From positions 342,529,948-342,593,947 of the forward strand of contig NC_058523.1 in assembly GCF_904849725.1 (NCBI RefSeq): 64,000 bases of DNA. Direction: 5' to 3'. Below are positions 21,328-32,409 of this stretch, piece by piece. Position 1 is the stretch's first letter, and each line of letters begins with the position of its first letter. The position numbers and the translations under genes are program-made. The DNA comes from Hordeum vulgare subsp. vulgare. Its lineage: Eukaryota > Streptophyta > Magnoliopsida > Poales > Poaceae. Below the pieces are notes generated by a model. It saw only the letters and a program-made list of their open reading frames with translations. It was not told where the DNA came from and ran no database searches.

Positions 21328-24300
21328 TGTCGGGATCCCGATCCTAAGCCATAGGAATCCAGCCTGTAACACATCGCATCTCTTTGCGGTCTCACGCACG
21401 ATTATCCCCACGGCTCCAGCCTTACCTTAGCCGGGACCGTTTGCGCCTTTTGAGTCACGTATGCAGTTGTGTCGCTAGCAATCCAATGTCAAAGAACCCG
21501 GATCGACATGTCTAGTCATAAGCTAAAGAGACAGTTCCGTACAGGGATATGCATACATGACCCAGCAAAGCAGGTGTCGGTCATCAACGAATGTAGATGA
21601 GTCGTAGCAAGCTACGAGGACTCCATTACATACGCGTGACATTTCCCAAAGGGACAGACACAACAACTAAGAAGGACACATGCCGGTCAACCAATGTGTC
21701 CGGAGCAGTAGCGAACTACCATGGCTCGATGGAATCACAAAGGGGCATTTCCCCGTAAGGAGTGCTACTGAGGCATACGACTAGGTATTGGAATCCCATA
21801 CATATCAAGTACAACACACGTACGCATGGCATACCGATATGTATAGATACATCGATGGCATCACAACATAACCATAAACATACAAACTTTATTTAGAAGG
21901 CTCGAAAGAGCCTCACACATAATACTACACAGATAGGGGCCTCACGACCCATCATCATAATTCATACACACAAGTCTTACAAGCCAGCGGAAGATTTAAA
22001 ATTGTCTGAGTACAGACAGATGAAAAGACAAAGGCACATGTCCTGAGTATCTACAGACCCATCCTAGGGCCAGACCGTAGCTGGGATACCAGCTACCCGT
22101 CGTCGTCGATGTCTAGGTAGAACCCTCCATTAGGGTCATTAACAACCTCTGCAACAATTTATTAAGCAAACGTGAGTACAAAAGTACTCAACAAGACTTC
22201 AGGGTAAACTATCTACTCATGCAATGTATCAACAAGGAGTTGTGGGGTTTCATGCAGAAAGCGAGCATTTGACTCTTGGTTAGACAACTTGCATTTTTAA
22301 ATAGTTTTGACAACTATGTTTCTCGGACACGAGTCCACTAACACCACAACAATACTCCATCGTGTAATCATTCCGTCTCCCTACGGAAATGCCGTCCACA
22401 ACACTCACGCTTATCTTGACAATTTTATGAGTAGCCATTATAGTTATCTATGAACAACATATGTTTCCAAGTAGTCCATATCCACGGACGCGGCTATTCG
22501 AATAGATCATAACCCTGCAGGGGTGTACTTCTTCACACACGCTCTCACCACTTATCGCGATGTGCACATCATGCACCTTGGCAACCTTCAAGCGGAAGCC
22601 CAGCGAGGGAGTCGGCCACGACCGTTAACCACACTAATACTTAGTCCAGGTCTATCGCCTATCTAAGGGTAACCCGCACGAAAGTCCGACCGAGGTTTCC
22701 GCCACGGCCCCAAACGATGTGCTCACGGTTCCAAGCCCACCATCCGTGTGCCACTTGGTACTCCGTGCCACTGCCTACCGCATCATAGCCCACCTCTAAG
22801 GTCAGCGCTACGCACGGCCTCCAGCATGACTATAAACACCAGAAACTACTTGCAACTCCTGGACCGAGTACTAAGCGATTAATAAGTCGAGAGGGTCAAT
22901 TAAGTATCCCAACGTATGGTAGTATCTAGTCTTGAATTACATACACGGAATCAGTTCCTAAGGACGGTTCCAATGAAACAACCCGCCATGTACTCCTACA
23001 TAGCCTTTCACCGGTACCTTTACCAAATCAGGTTGAACACACAACCTTTATCAACTGAACACATTCTCACGATCCTGTTCATCACCCAGATGACAGACCA
23101 TACACAACTATAAGCATAGCATGCATAGCAGGATAAGGCACATTATGGCTCAAGCATCTACCAGGTATGCTAGGTTTCAAGGTTCAGCTATTTACTGTGA
23201 CAAGGACATGTCATGCAAAGGAAGTGGGTTTAGCTAACGTGATAAAAGCAGTGAAAGAATTTGACCTAATGCAATAAGTAAGAGCAAGAGCGAGAACATG
23301 GGATTTATCGGGATGATCAAAATGGTTGCTTGCCTTGTTGCTCAGCAGAGGGGTGATATCCGTCAGTCGGATAATCAGACGTATCTGGAGGGGGGGAGCC
23401 TACTGGAATAACAACAAACAATCAATATCAAACATATGCAACAAAATGATGCATGAAATGCAATGTATCATGGTTTAAAATGACTAGCAGAACCCTTTGG
23501 GGTGATCTCGATTTGAAATCATAATTCAATTATCATTTGATTTATAATTTATCAACTTATTTTAATTGATTTTACCTAATGGTGTTTCATAACTTTGTTT
23601 TTCATGCATGAAAATAGCACCATTGGATTCCTTGGATTTTTCTGATCCATTTACATATATTATTTGTCAAATTTGGAGTTATATTCAATTTTCTATGAAT
23701 TACCGAAGTTTTGAACTTATTTTGGAATTATTTTTAAATAGAAAAGCTTTTATTGCATCAGCATGACATCAGCAGGTCCAACTGGCCGTCGAAAGTCAAG
23801 CCTGACCAGTGGGACCCACTGGTGAGTGACTCTAGCCAGTTTTAATTTAGATTTAACTTAATTAGTTAATTAACAGAGAAGGACCCACCTGTTAGTGTTT
23901 GTTTAAGTTAATTAAATAGGTTATTTTTTATTTTTACTAAATTTAATTAGCCAGGGGCTGGCCCCACCTGTCATAGGCTCAGGGGGGTCAGATCCACCGG
24001 CGGCGAGGTCGATCTCGCCGGCGGTGAGCCTCCGGCGACCACCAGAACGACGGAGGGGCTCGGAAATGCATCTCCGATGAGCAAACTTCACGCGGAGGGC
24101 ACAAAACGAACGACACTTCACCCGCGGCTCCATTTTTGCACGCAGCATGGGATGAAATGGTCGGAGATGACGCCGACGACGAGCTTGGCGGCGGCTGAAG
24201 CTCGGGCTATGTCGGGATCAACTAAATCGAAGGCAAAACGAGCGGGGCTTAGCTCCTAGCGCACCTACGCGTCGCACTGAAGCCATTGGTGGCCTCAGAT

Positions 24301-25363
24301 GGACCAGCCGTTCACCGGAGAGCTACCGACGACGAGGTCCCGCGGAGGATCTCGTCGGGCTCCGGCGAAATCGGGGCCTAGAGGAAGGGATCGAGGGGGA
24401 AAACTTAGCGGAAAGGACCGTGAGCTCACGGGGAGTGCAGAGGCGTGGAGAGTGGGCACGGGGATGGCCTGAGGAGGAAGAACGACGACGGAGAACTCCG
24501 GTGACCCGAGGAGGAAGATGACAGTGTCACGGCATCTCAGGGGTTCTTGGCATCGCGCGACTAGCTGGGGAGCTTCAGGGAGCGAAGGCGAATCCGTTGT
24601 GCGGTTCAGGAGAGAGGGAGAAGGGCTGGAGCGATGGCGAGGTCGAGCTCAAGCTTCGGTCATGGCGGCCGAGAGAGGGAGAAGAGAGCAGGGCGAATAA
24701 GGAGGGGATGAGCTCGGGGAGGCCTCGGGGAGCTTATCCCCGTTCGCGCCAGCGCGACGCGGTGGCTAGGAAGGCACGCAGCTGCGTGGGCGCGCCGGGG
24801 AACACGGCGGCCACCTCCTGCTCCGACTGGGAGGAGGAAGACGACAGGCTAAGGTGGGCTGGGCCTCAGGTAAGCGCTAGATAGGTCTTTTCCATTTTCT
24901 TTCCTTTCTGTTTTCTGTTTTATTCTTTCTGATATTGTTTAATTTACTTTTGGCTCCAAACTATTCCTAAAAATAGTTTAAAAAATACCAGAGTGTTAGT
25001 TGGAATATTTCCAACCACTCATAAAGTTTTCAACATTTTTGGAAACTTTGAATTATTTGAAATCAAATATATAATTGATTTCAATAGTTTTTAAGTTAAA
25101 TTTAAAATGCCAAAGATAGTCTGAAAATAATTTTCATCTCTGGTATTTTGTTTTCAACACTTATCAGCAAGATTGGACTTTTATGAAGGCCATTTTGGAT
25201 TCATTGATTTTGCACTTGTGTGAATTCTTTTGAATAAGAAGTGGCTAAGGTTTTACTTTGGATTTCACCACTTATTTTTGGTTTATTTTAATTTCTTGAA
25301 TGCAATGAAAGAAGACATGAGCACAAGTTGTTAAACCCTAACAGGGAATCTATGGATGTGACA
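21328..25363 (-). repeat. 3' LTR of Tekay-type element
   Basis: On the plus strand it begins TGTCGGGATCCCGATCC and ends GGATGTGACA. It is co-linear over its length with 41307-45311. Open frames inside (such as 23921-24148 and 24518-24884) are LTR sequence with no protein similarity. Confidence 0.9.
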
Positions 25364-25382
25364 ACTCACCCCCACTCAAAAG
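25364..25382 (-). other. Polypurine tract of Tekay-type element
   Basis: Minus strand: a purine-rich tract containing TTTTGAGTGGGGGTGAGT directly abuts the 3' LTR, the place where plus-strand DNA synthesis is primed. Confidence 0.75.
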
Positions 25383-25428
25383 AATCTCGTCCCGAGATTT
25401 GGAAGTCGTCAGGAATAGCCCGGGATAC

Positions 25429-27096
25429 TCAAGTCGGAGACAATCCTCTCTTTCCCATGATTTGCCTCCTTTTCAGAATGATTTGACTATTGAACTTTAA
25501 GAAACTTGAGGTTTCAACGTTGGGTGGTACGGTCAGCTTGATCAAGAATACACACACGGTATTCTCGGTATGAAAGGTTATCTTGGAGATCAAGCGTTTC
25601 GTGGTCCACTTCACGGATAGGATCCGAAAACCAACGCCTGAGTTGCGAGACGTGGAATACATCATGAACCTTGGAAAATGCGGAGGAAGTTCCAATTGGT
25701 AGGCAACTTCTCCTCGTTTGGCAAGAATGCGAAAAGGACCAATATAACGAGGAGCCAACTTGCCCTTGATACCGAATCGATGGGTACCCTTCAAAGGTGT
25801 AACCCGAAGGTAAGCCTTCTCGTCAACTTCAAAGGTCACAGCCTTATGATGACGATCATATTGGCTCTTTTGACGAGATTGGGCTGTTTTCCACTTTTCA
25901 CGAATAATGCGAACTTGCTCTTCTGCATCCTGGATCATATCCGGACCAAAGAGTTGCCTCTCTCCGGTTTCTGACCAATTAAGAGGTGTTCGACATCTTC
26001 GTCCATAGAGAACTTCAAAAGGAGCTTTGCCCAAGCTTGATTGATAACTATTGTTATAAGCAAATTCGGCGAATGGAAGGCACTTCTCCCAATTCATACC
26101 GAACGATATAACACAAGATCGGAGCATATCTTCTAGGACTTGATTCGCTCTTTCTACTTGACCACTTGATTGAGGATGGAAAGCAGTGCTAAAAGATAAG
26201 TGAGTACCCATGGCATTCTGAAAACTCTCCCAGAAGCGTGATGTAAAAATACTTCCACGGTTTGAGTTAATTTCTAGAGGAGCACCATGAAGAGACACTG
26301 TTCGAGAGATATATAACTCTGCTAGCTGGCTAGCTGTTATACTCTCATGAACTGGAACAAAATGAGCTACTTTGGAAAGACGGTCAATGACCACAAAGAT
26401 AACATTATTTCCTTTCTTGGTCTTGGGAAATCCGGTGATGAAATCCATACTGAATTTATCCCATTTCCATTCAGGAATAGCTAAAGGTTGAAGGGTGCTA
26501 GCAGGACTTTGATGTTCTGCCTTAACTTGACGACAAACGTTGCAGTTAGCAACGAACTCAACAATTTCTCTCTTCATCCTAATCCACCAAAACCTCTGGC
26601 GTAGGTCCTGATACATCTTAGTACTACCAGGATGAATGGTGAGAGAAGAATCATGAGCCTCCTTAAGGATCAATTGTCGCAGACGTTTGCTCTTAGGAAC
26701 CACTAGACGATTCTGAAAGAACACAACACCTTGCTCATTGATAGAGAAATCCCTAGCGTTTCCGCTAGCAATATTCTCCTTGATCCGGGATATACCCTTG
26801 TCATATGCCTGCACGGCTATGATTTGATCCCTAAGAGTAGGCTTCGCCAACATGGTAGAAAGGAATCCTTGAGGAACAATGCGAAGATTTAACTTCCGAA
26901 ATTCCTCATAGAGATGTGGTTGACCTCGTTGTAGCATTAGGTTGTTACAATAAGACTTACGACTTAGTGCATCAGCCATAACATTGGCCTTCCCCGGGGT
27001 GTAAGTTATCCCTAAGTCGTAATCAGTGATCAACTCAACCCACCGTCTTTTCCTGAGATTCAAATCCGGCTGGGTGAAGATATATTTCAGACTTTC
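25429..27096 (-). pseudogene. pol: Tekay-type pol, C part: RNase H end, integrase, broken chromodomain
   Basis: Reading starts at the Athila insertion point. The RNase H end is [17 protein letters not shown]. Integrase follows (residues counted from Met at 27063): zinc ligands H137, H144, C174, C177, then core residues D207 (SMDFITGFP), position 268, and E304. Position 268, normally the second catalytic Asp in an SDRG motif, is Asn (SNRG), so strand transfer should be dead. A GPF/Y-like module follows. After about 25669 a one-base deletion shifts the frame; the chromodomain and its C-terminal tail can be read in another frame with extra stops. The 544-aa frame therefore ends in nonsense sequence. 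Confidence 0.9.
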
Positions 27097-27101
27097 GTGA
27101 T

Positions 27102-28694
27102 TGATACGTCTCCATCGTATCTACTTTTCCAAACTCTTGTGCCCTTGTTTTCGACTATAATTTGCATGATTTGAATGGAACTAACCTGGACTGATGCTTT
27201 TTTCAGCAGAATTTCCTTGGTGTTATTTTTGTGCACAAATCAAAGTTCTCCAAACGTCCTGAAAATTTACGGGGAGCAGTTTTGGAAAATATAAAAAATA
27301 TCTGCGCCAAGTTCCACCTCAGGGGGTGGGCCAGTGGGCCACAAGCCCTGGCTCCGCCACCATCCCCCTGGTGGCGGTGGGCAGGCTTGTGGGGCCCAGA
27401 CGGCTCTGCGGCCCCCAATTCCAGCTCTATAAGATCCCTTTCGTCCCAGAAAAAATAAAAAGAGAAGTTTTCGTCGCGTTTACGATACGGAGGCGCCGCC
27501 ACCACCTGCTCTTCATCTGGAGGGCTGATCTGGAGTTCGTCTTGGGCTCCGGAGAGGGGAAATCGTCGCCATCGTCATCATCAACCTTCTTCCCTCTCCA
27601 ATTCCATGAAGCTCTTCGTCATTCGTGAGTAATCTATTCGTAGGCTCGCCGGGCGGTGATGAGTAGGATGAGATCTATCATGTAATCGAGTTAGTTTTGA
27701 TGGGGATTGATCCCTAGTATCCAAGATGTTCTGAGATTGATGTTGCTACTACTTTGCCATGCTTAATGCTTGTCACTAGGGCCCGAGTGCCATGATTTCA
27801 GATCTGAAATTATTATGTTGTCACCAATATATGTGTGTTTTAGATCCGATCTTGCAAGTTGTAGTTACCTACTATGTGTTATGATCCGTCAACCCCAGAG
27901 TGACAATAACCGGAACCACTCCCAGTGATGACCATAGTTTGAGGAGTTCATGTGTTCACCAAGTGCTAATGTGTTGATAAGGTTCTTTATTAAAAGGAGA
28001 ACCTTAATATCCCGTAATTTCCTTTTGGACCCCGCTGCCACGGGAGGGATGGACAATAGATGTCATGCAAGTTCTTTTCCCTAAGCACGTATGACGACAC
28101 ATGGAATGCATGCCTACATCACATTGACGAACGGGAGCTAGCCACATATCTCGCCGTGTTATAACTCTTGCATGATGAATATCATCCAAACAAATCACCG
28201 ACCCATTGCCTACGAGTTTGTCCTACTACTGTTGCTACTGCTGTCACTTGTTTTGCTCTACTGCTGCTACTACTGTTGCTACTTCTGTCACTTGTCTTGC
28301 TCTGCTGCTACTGTTTCTACTACTGTCGCTTGCTACTGTTGTCACTGTTGCTTTTCCTTGCCGCTGCTATTGCTCGTTACACTGCCGTTACTCGCTACTT
28401 TGCTGTTACTACGTTGCTTGCAGATACTAATCTTTCAGGTGTGGTTGAATCTGACAATTCAACTGCTAATACTTGAGAGTATTCTCTCACCTCCCGTCGT
28501 GCGAATCGACAAATTTGGGTCGAATACTCTACCCTCGAAAACTGCTGCGAACCCACGCGCTGGTGGGCCATCAACAACATTCTTCTAGTTCCATTGTCGG
28601 GGAGTGCTAGCAGCATTCTTCTGGTACCGTTGCAAAGGGGAAGAATAGTTGACATCAAGCATTGTTCTGGCACCATTGCCAGGGATTGCAATCA
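27102..28694 (+). repeat. 5' LTR of Athila-type element
   Basis: Begins TGATACGTCTCCATCG, ends GGGATTGCAATCA. It holds a large imperfect hairpin (27336-27397), a TATA box (tctataag, 27426-27433), a CTG/TAC-rich minisatellite (about 28220-28420) and, in its last 120 bp, three PBS-like repeats. Open frames in the minisatellite are leucine-rich artefacts. Confidence 0.92.
27336..27397 (+). repeat. Large imperfect hairpin in the Athila-type LTR
   Basis: Arms gggccacaagcc and ggcttgtggggccc are nested with ccgccacca and tggtggcgg around a short C-rich loop. The right LTR has it at 35602-35662. It lies about 30 bp before the TATA box, in the upstream (U3) part of the LTR. Confidence 0.75.
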
Positions 28695-28721
28695 GCATTT
28701 TTCTAGCGCCGTTGCCGGGGA
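28586..28721 (+). repeat. Tandem PBS-like repeats spanning the LTR end
   Basis: Four versions of a unit beginning with a cattnttct-type stretch followed by a tRNA-Asp-like PBS lie at 28586-28603 (tagttccattgtcgggga), 28622-28641 (tggtaccgttgcaaagggga), 28668-28685 (tggcaccattgccaggga) and 28704-28721 (tagcgccgttgccgggga). The first three are inside the LTR and are repeated in the right LTR (36911-36928, 36947-36966, 36993-37010). Only the fourth follows the LTR end at 28694. Confidence 0.85.
28704..28721 (+). other. Primer binding site (tRNA-Asp type)
   Basis: TAGCGCCGTTGCCGGGGA matches the expected 3'-end complement of plant tRNA-Asp (TGGCGCCGTTGCCGGGGA) with one mismatch, nine bases after the LTR end. 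This PBS class is typical of Athila-lineage elements. Confidence 0.8.
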
Positions 28722-28771
28722 GGTATTGCTATATTCTCTGAGTCACTTGGGATTTATATCTGCTGATCACT

Positions 28772-31483
28772 ATGAAGAATCTGAAGGATCCGAAGACCAA
28801 AGTCTTGCCCTCTACTACGAGGGGAGGTAAGGAATTTCCATCTAGCTCTGCACTTGATTCACCTTCAGGTATGAGTATGTTTGCGACATCACCTCCTGCT
28901 AGAAATCTTGATATGTCGCCTGTGCTTGATGATGCCTATGATGCTACTGCTAGAGATGCTATGCTTGATACTGCTTTGCCTGATGATGCTAGAGATGCTA
29001 TTTTTCCTGATGATACTATGCTTGATACTGCTAGAGATGCTATGCCTGATACTGCTAGAGATACTATGGCTGATGATGCTATGATTGATACTGCTAGAGA
29101 TACTCCTTCGCCTGATGTTCCACTAGGGGTATTCCTTGATGCTCATATTGCTAGAGTTACTGCCAATGCTCGTGATGCTTCTAAAACTGCCGATACTATT
29201 GAGATAGAACCTGGTTTTGCTCCTGCTAGATCTAGCTCTCCTAGATATGAATTGCTTGATATACCCGAGGGTTACGTTATGGAGGGAGAGATAGCTGAGG
29301 ATTTTCTTGCGTGTAAGGATGCCCATGACGCTGAGAAATTACTTTTCAAGTGGAAGGAAAAATCTCGGGAAGCTAGGATGAAAAATGACCCGAAGTTTGC
29401 CACTTCGCCTATCTTTGTCACCGATAAGGATTATGAATTCTCTTTCGATCCTGAGATAATCTCTCTAGTCGAATCTGATCCTTTTCACGGTTATGAGTCT
29501 GAGACGGTCATAGCCCATCTTGCCAAACTTCACGAAATAGCCAACCTTTTCACTAATGAGGAGAAGATCCGCCACATCCTTAAGTTGTTTCCTTTCTCTC
29601 TAAAGGATGACGCTAAAGCCTGGTTCAGCTCTCTTGCTCCTGGGGGTGTGCGTAGTCCCCAGGAGATGGTCTATTACTTCTGTGAGAAATATTTCCCTGC
29701 CCATAAGAAGCAAGCTGCCTTGCAGGAAATATACAACTTTGCTCAACTCCAAGAAGAGAGTCTTCCACAAGCTTGGGGGAGGCTCATCCAGCTACAGAAT
29801 GCTTTGCCTGATCACCCTCTTAAGAAGAACGAGATACTTGATATCCTCTATAACGGACTTACCGATGCCTCTAGAGACCAACTAGATAGTTGTGTCGGTT
29901 GTGTTTTTAGGGAACGAACTGTAGAACAAGCTGACACTCTACTGAATAACATCTTGATCAACAATAATGCTTGGACTATTCCGGAACCACCTACTAAGCC
30001 AACTCCGAAGAAAAGAGGTATTCTTTTCCTCAGTCCCGAAGATATGCAAGATGCCAAGAAATCTATGCAAGAGAAAGGCATTAGATCTGAAGATGTCAAA
30101 AATCTACCACCTATCGAAGAGATCCGTGGTCTCGATAACCCGATACAGGTAGTGGAAGTGAATTCTCTGCATAGGTTTGATGAGAGTGATATTCCTTTTG
30201 ATAAACCTGCTAGCCTATGCTTTGATGAATTTGACAACTTTGTTGCCAAACAACAGAGTTTGAGTGATTATGTTAGTAGACATTTGGAACAAATTACTCG
30301 TATGCTTAGCCATTTAAGTGCTTGTGTAGACAGAAATGTCAACGATCTGAAGCTTCTGAGTAAACATGCCTCTATGATTACTACTCAGGTAGAACAAGTA
30401 CTTAAAGCTCAGAATGACCTGCTCAATGAATTAAATGACAACTCTGTCATAGTCATTACTAGAGGAGGCAAAATGACTCAGGAACCTTTGTATCCTGAAG
30501 GTCATCCTAAGAGAATTGATCAAGATTCTCAAGGAATCAATGCTGATGCACCTAGTCATCCTAAGGAGAAGAAGAAGGATGATAGAAATCTACATGCCAG
30601 TTCACCAAATACTGTCACACCTCAAGAACCTAATGATATTTCTGCGTCTGATGCAGAAACACAATCTGGTGATGAACATGAACCTGGTGACAACATGGAC
30701 AGTGACGTTCATAATAATGCTCAACCTAGCAATGATGAGGATGTGGAGATTGAACCTATGGTTAATCCTGATAACCCACAACCTAAGAAATACGATAAGA
30801 ATGACTTCACTGCTAGGAAGCATGGTAAAGAAAGAGAGCCATGGGTTCAGAGACCTCTGCCCTTTCCTCCTACGCCATCCAAGAAAAAGGATGATGAGGA
30901 TTTTGAGCGCTTCGTTGAGATGATAAGACCCATCTTTCTGCAGATGCGGTTAACTGATATGCTCAAGATGTCTCTGTATGCCAAGTACATGAACGATATC
31001 GTGACTAATAAACGGAAGATACCAGATCTTGAGATCTCCACCATGCTTGCCAATTACACTTTCAAAGGTGGAACTCCTAAGAAACTTGGTGATCCCGGAG
31101 TGCCCACTATACCTTGTTCCATTAAAGGAAACTACGTAAGAACTGCCTTATGTGACCTTGGAGCCGGTGTTAGTGTTATGCCGCTTTCTCTTTATCGTAG
31201 ACTTGAATTGGATAAGTTGACACCCACTGAAATTTCTCCGCAAATGGCCGACAAATCAACTGCTTTCCCTATCGGCATTTGCGAGGATGTGCCTGTTGTG
31301 GTTGCTAACACCATTATCTTAACATACTTTGTTATCTTGGATATTCTTGAGGACGATGCCATGGCTATCATCCTCGGAAGACCCTTTTTAAACACTGCAG
31401 GGGATGTTATAGATTGCAACAAAGGCAATGTCATTTTCCACGTCAACAGTAATGAGCACACCGTGCACTTTCCGAAGAAATGA
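28772..31483 (+). CDS. gag: Athila-type gag-protease polyprotein
   Basis: An uninterrupted 903-aa ORF, the longest intact Gypsy frame here. Residues about 48-112 are an Asp/Ala-rich run built from repeated DTARD and DDA units. A retrotransposon gag core follows at about 240-390 (LFPFSLKDDAKAWFSSL, YFPAHKKQAALQEIY, LPQAWGRLIQLQ). No CCHC zinc knuckle was seen. The C-terminal 110 residues are a protease-like domain with CDLGAGVSVMPLSLYRRL (D795, DLG in place of DTG/DSG, the variant usual in Athila) and the flap-side block ILGRPFL. The start Met lies 50 bp after the PBS. No pol follows: the frame stops at 31483 and the next 300 bp show only a short decayed continuation. Confidence 0.9.
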   Translation: MKNLKDPKTKVLPSTTRGGKEFPSSSALDSPSGMSMFATSPPARNLDMSPVLDDAYDATARDAMLDTALPDDARDAIFPDDTMLDTARDAMPDTARDTMADDAMIDTARDTPSPDVPLGVFLDAHIARVTANARDASKTADTIEIEPGFAPARSSSPRYELLDIPEGYVMEGEIAEDFLACKDAHDAEKLLFKWKEKSREARMKNDPKFATSPIFVTDKDYEFSFDPEIISLVESDPFHGYESETVIAHLAKLHEIANLFTNEEKIRHILKLFPFSLKDDAKAWFSSLAPGGVRSPQEMVYYFCEKYFPAHKKQAALQEIYNFAQLQEESLPQAWGRLIQLQNALPDHPLKKNEILDILYNGLTDASRDQLDSCVGCVFRERTVEQADTLLNNILINNNAWTIPEPPTKPTPKKRGILFLSPEDMQDAKKSMQEKGIRSEDVKNLPPIEEIRGLDNPIQVVEVNSLHRFDESDIPFDKPASLCFDEFDNFVAKQQSLSDYVSRHLEQITRMLSHLSACVDRNVNDLKLLSKHASMITTQVEQVLKAQNDLLNELNDNSVIVITRGGKMTQEPLYPEGHPKRIDQDSQGINADAPSHPKEKKKDDRNLHASSPNTVTPQEPNDISASDAETQSGDEHEPGDNMDSDVHNNAQPSNDEDVEIEPMVNPDNPQPKKYDKNDFTARKHGKEREPWVQRPLPFPPTPSKKKDDEDFERFVEMIRPIFLQMRLTDMLKMSLYAKYMNDIVTNKRKIPDLEISTMLANYTFKGGTPKKLGDPGVPTIPCSIKGNYVRTALCDLGAGVSVMPLSLYRRLELDKLTPTEISPQMADKSTAFPIGICEDVPVVVANTIILTYFVILDILEDDAMAIILGRPFLNTAGDVIDCNKGNVIFHVNSNEHTVHFPKK

Positions 31484-32409
31484 TATCAAGTACATTGCAT
31501 CAATGCTATCGAAAAGACTTCATCGATTCTTATTGGGAGCTTTGAATGCCCTATTCCTCGTGTCAAGATGAAGTATGATTTGCTTGTTGGGGAGATACTT
31601 ATCCCCATTGAGGTGACTTAGTGGCTATTCGAAAATTCTCCGTTCTCTCTTGCGATTCGAGAAGGTTTTGTTATGAGGACTTGATCAATCCTATTGACGG
31701 ATTTCTTTCGATGACCATGAAACGGATGAATCAAAGAGTCACATACCTCTGTTTTGAGCTTTCATTTTCTGTTGCTTAGAAGAAAAATGATAGAAGTAGT
31801 TTTGTTTTTCCTGTTTTTCTGTTTTAGCGTCCCGGAGAAAAATACCTCGAAAATAAAAGTTCTCCGATGGTCCTGAAAATTTAGTATGATTTTTTATGGA
31901 ATTTTTGAAAATTTCTCGGCCTGAGAGCTGGCCTGGGGGCCAGACCAGTGGACCACAAGCCCTGCCAGCGCCACCTACCCCCCTGGTGGCGGGGTGCAAG
32001 CTTGTGGGGCCCACAGGCACCCCCTCCACTCATTCCAGCTCTCAGCCTCTTCTTCCACCTCCAGAAAAAATTGTTTCACAGCTCAAACCCGTGTTCTTGC
32101 TCATTTGGTTGTGATTTTCGATCTCCTTGCTCAAAGCACCATTCTCCGAACCGTTTTGGGGGAAATTACTCCCTGGTAAGTGACTCCTCCATTGGTCCAA
32201 TTAGTTTTTGCTCTAGTGCTTTATCCTTCGCGTATTCTTGCTACCTTCGTGACCCTGCTCTTGAGCTTGAAAGGTTGATTTTAGCTGGTCCCAAGTAGTT
32301 TTAGCGCATGATACGATATCTAGGCACTAGTAGGAGTAGTTGCTACAAGGTGTGGTGGGTCTTTATTCACTTTTCTCTTGAACTTCAAAAATTTCAGCAA
32401 AAGGAAATT
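31484..32409 (+). other. Athila-type internal spacer with LTR-like hairpin
   Basis: Pol should begin here in an autonomous relative, but no RT, RNase H or integrase motif is seen. At 31951-32013 lies a hairpin motif (ccacaagccctg ... cttgtggggcccac) that resembles the one in the LTRs at 27336-27397 and 35602-35662. The surroundings look like a second untranslated leader, ahead of the accessory ORF. Confidence 0.6.

Noticed and set aside
28168..28588. Leucine/cysteine-rich ORFs in three frames (also 36433-36913)
   Set aside because: Product of a CTG/TAC minisatellite in the Athila-type LTR; all frames are open because of the repeat.
28704..28721. Possible tRNA gene piece
   Set aside because: It is only the complement of a tRNA-Asp 3' end, correctly placed as a primer binding site; no cloverleaf is present. 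The same holds for the Met-type site at 41291.
29848..31461. Minus-strand ORFs opposite the 903-aa gag-protease frame
   Set aside because: Shadow frames of a real, intact ORF with clear gag and protease motifs.
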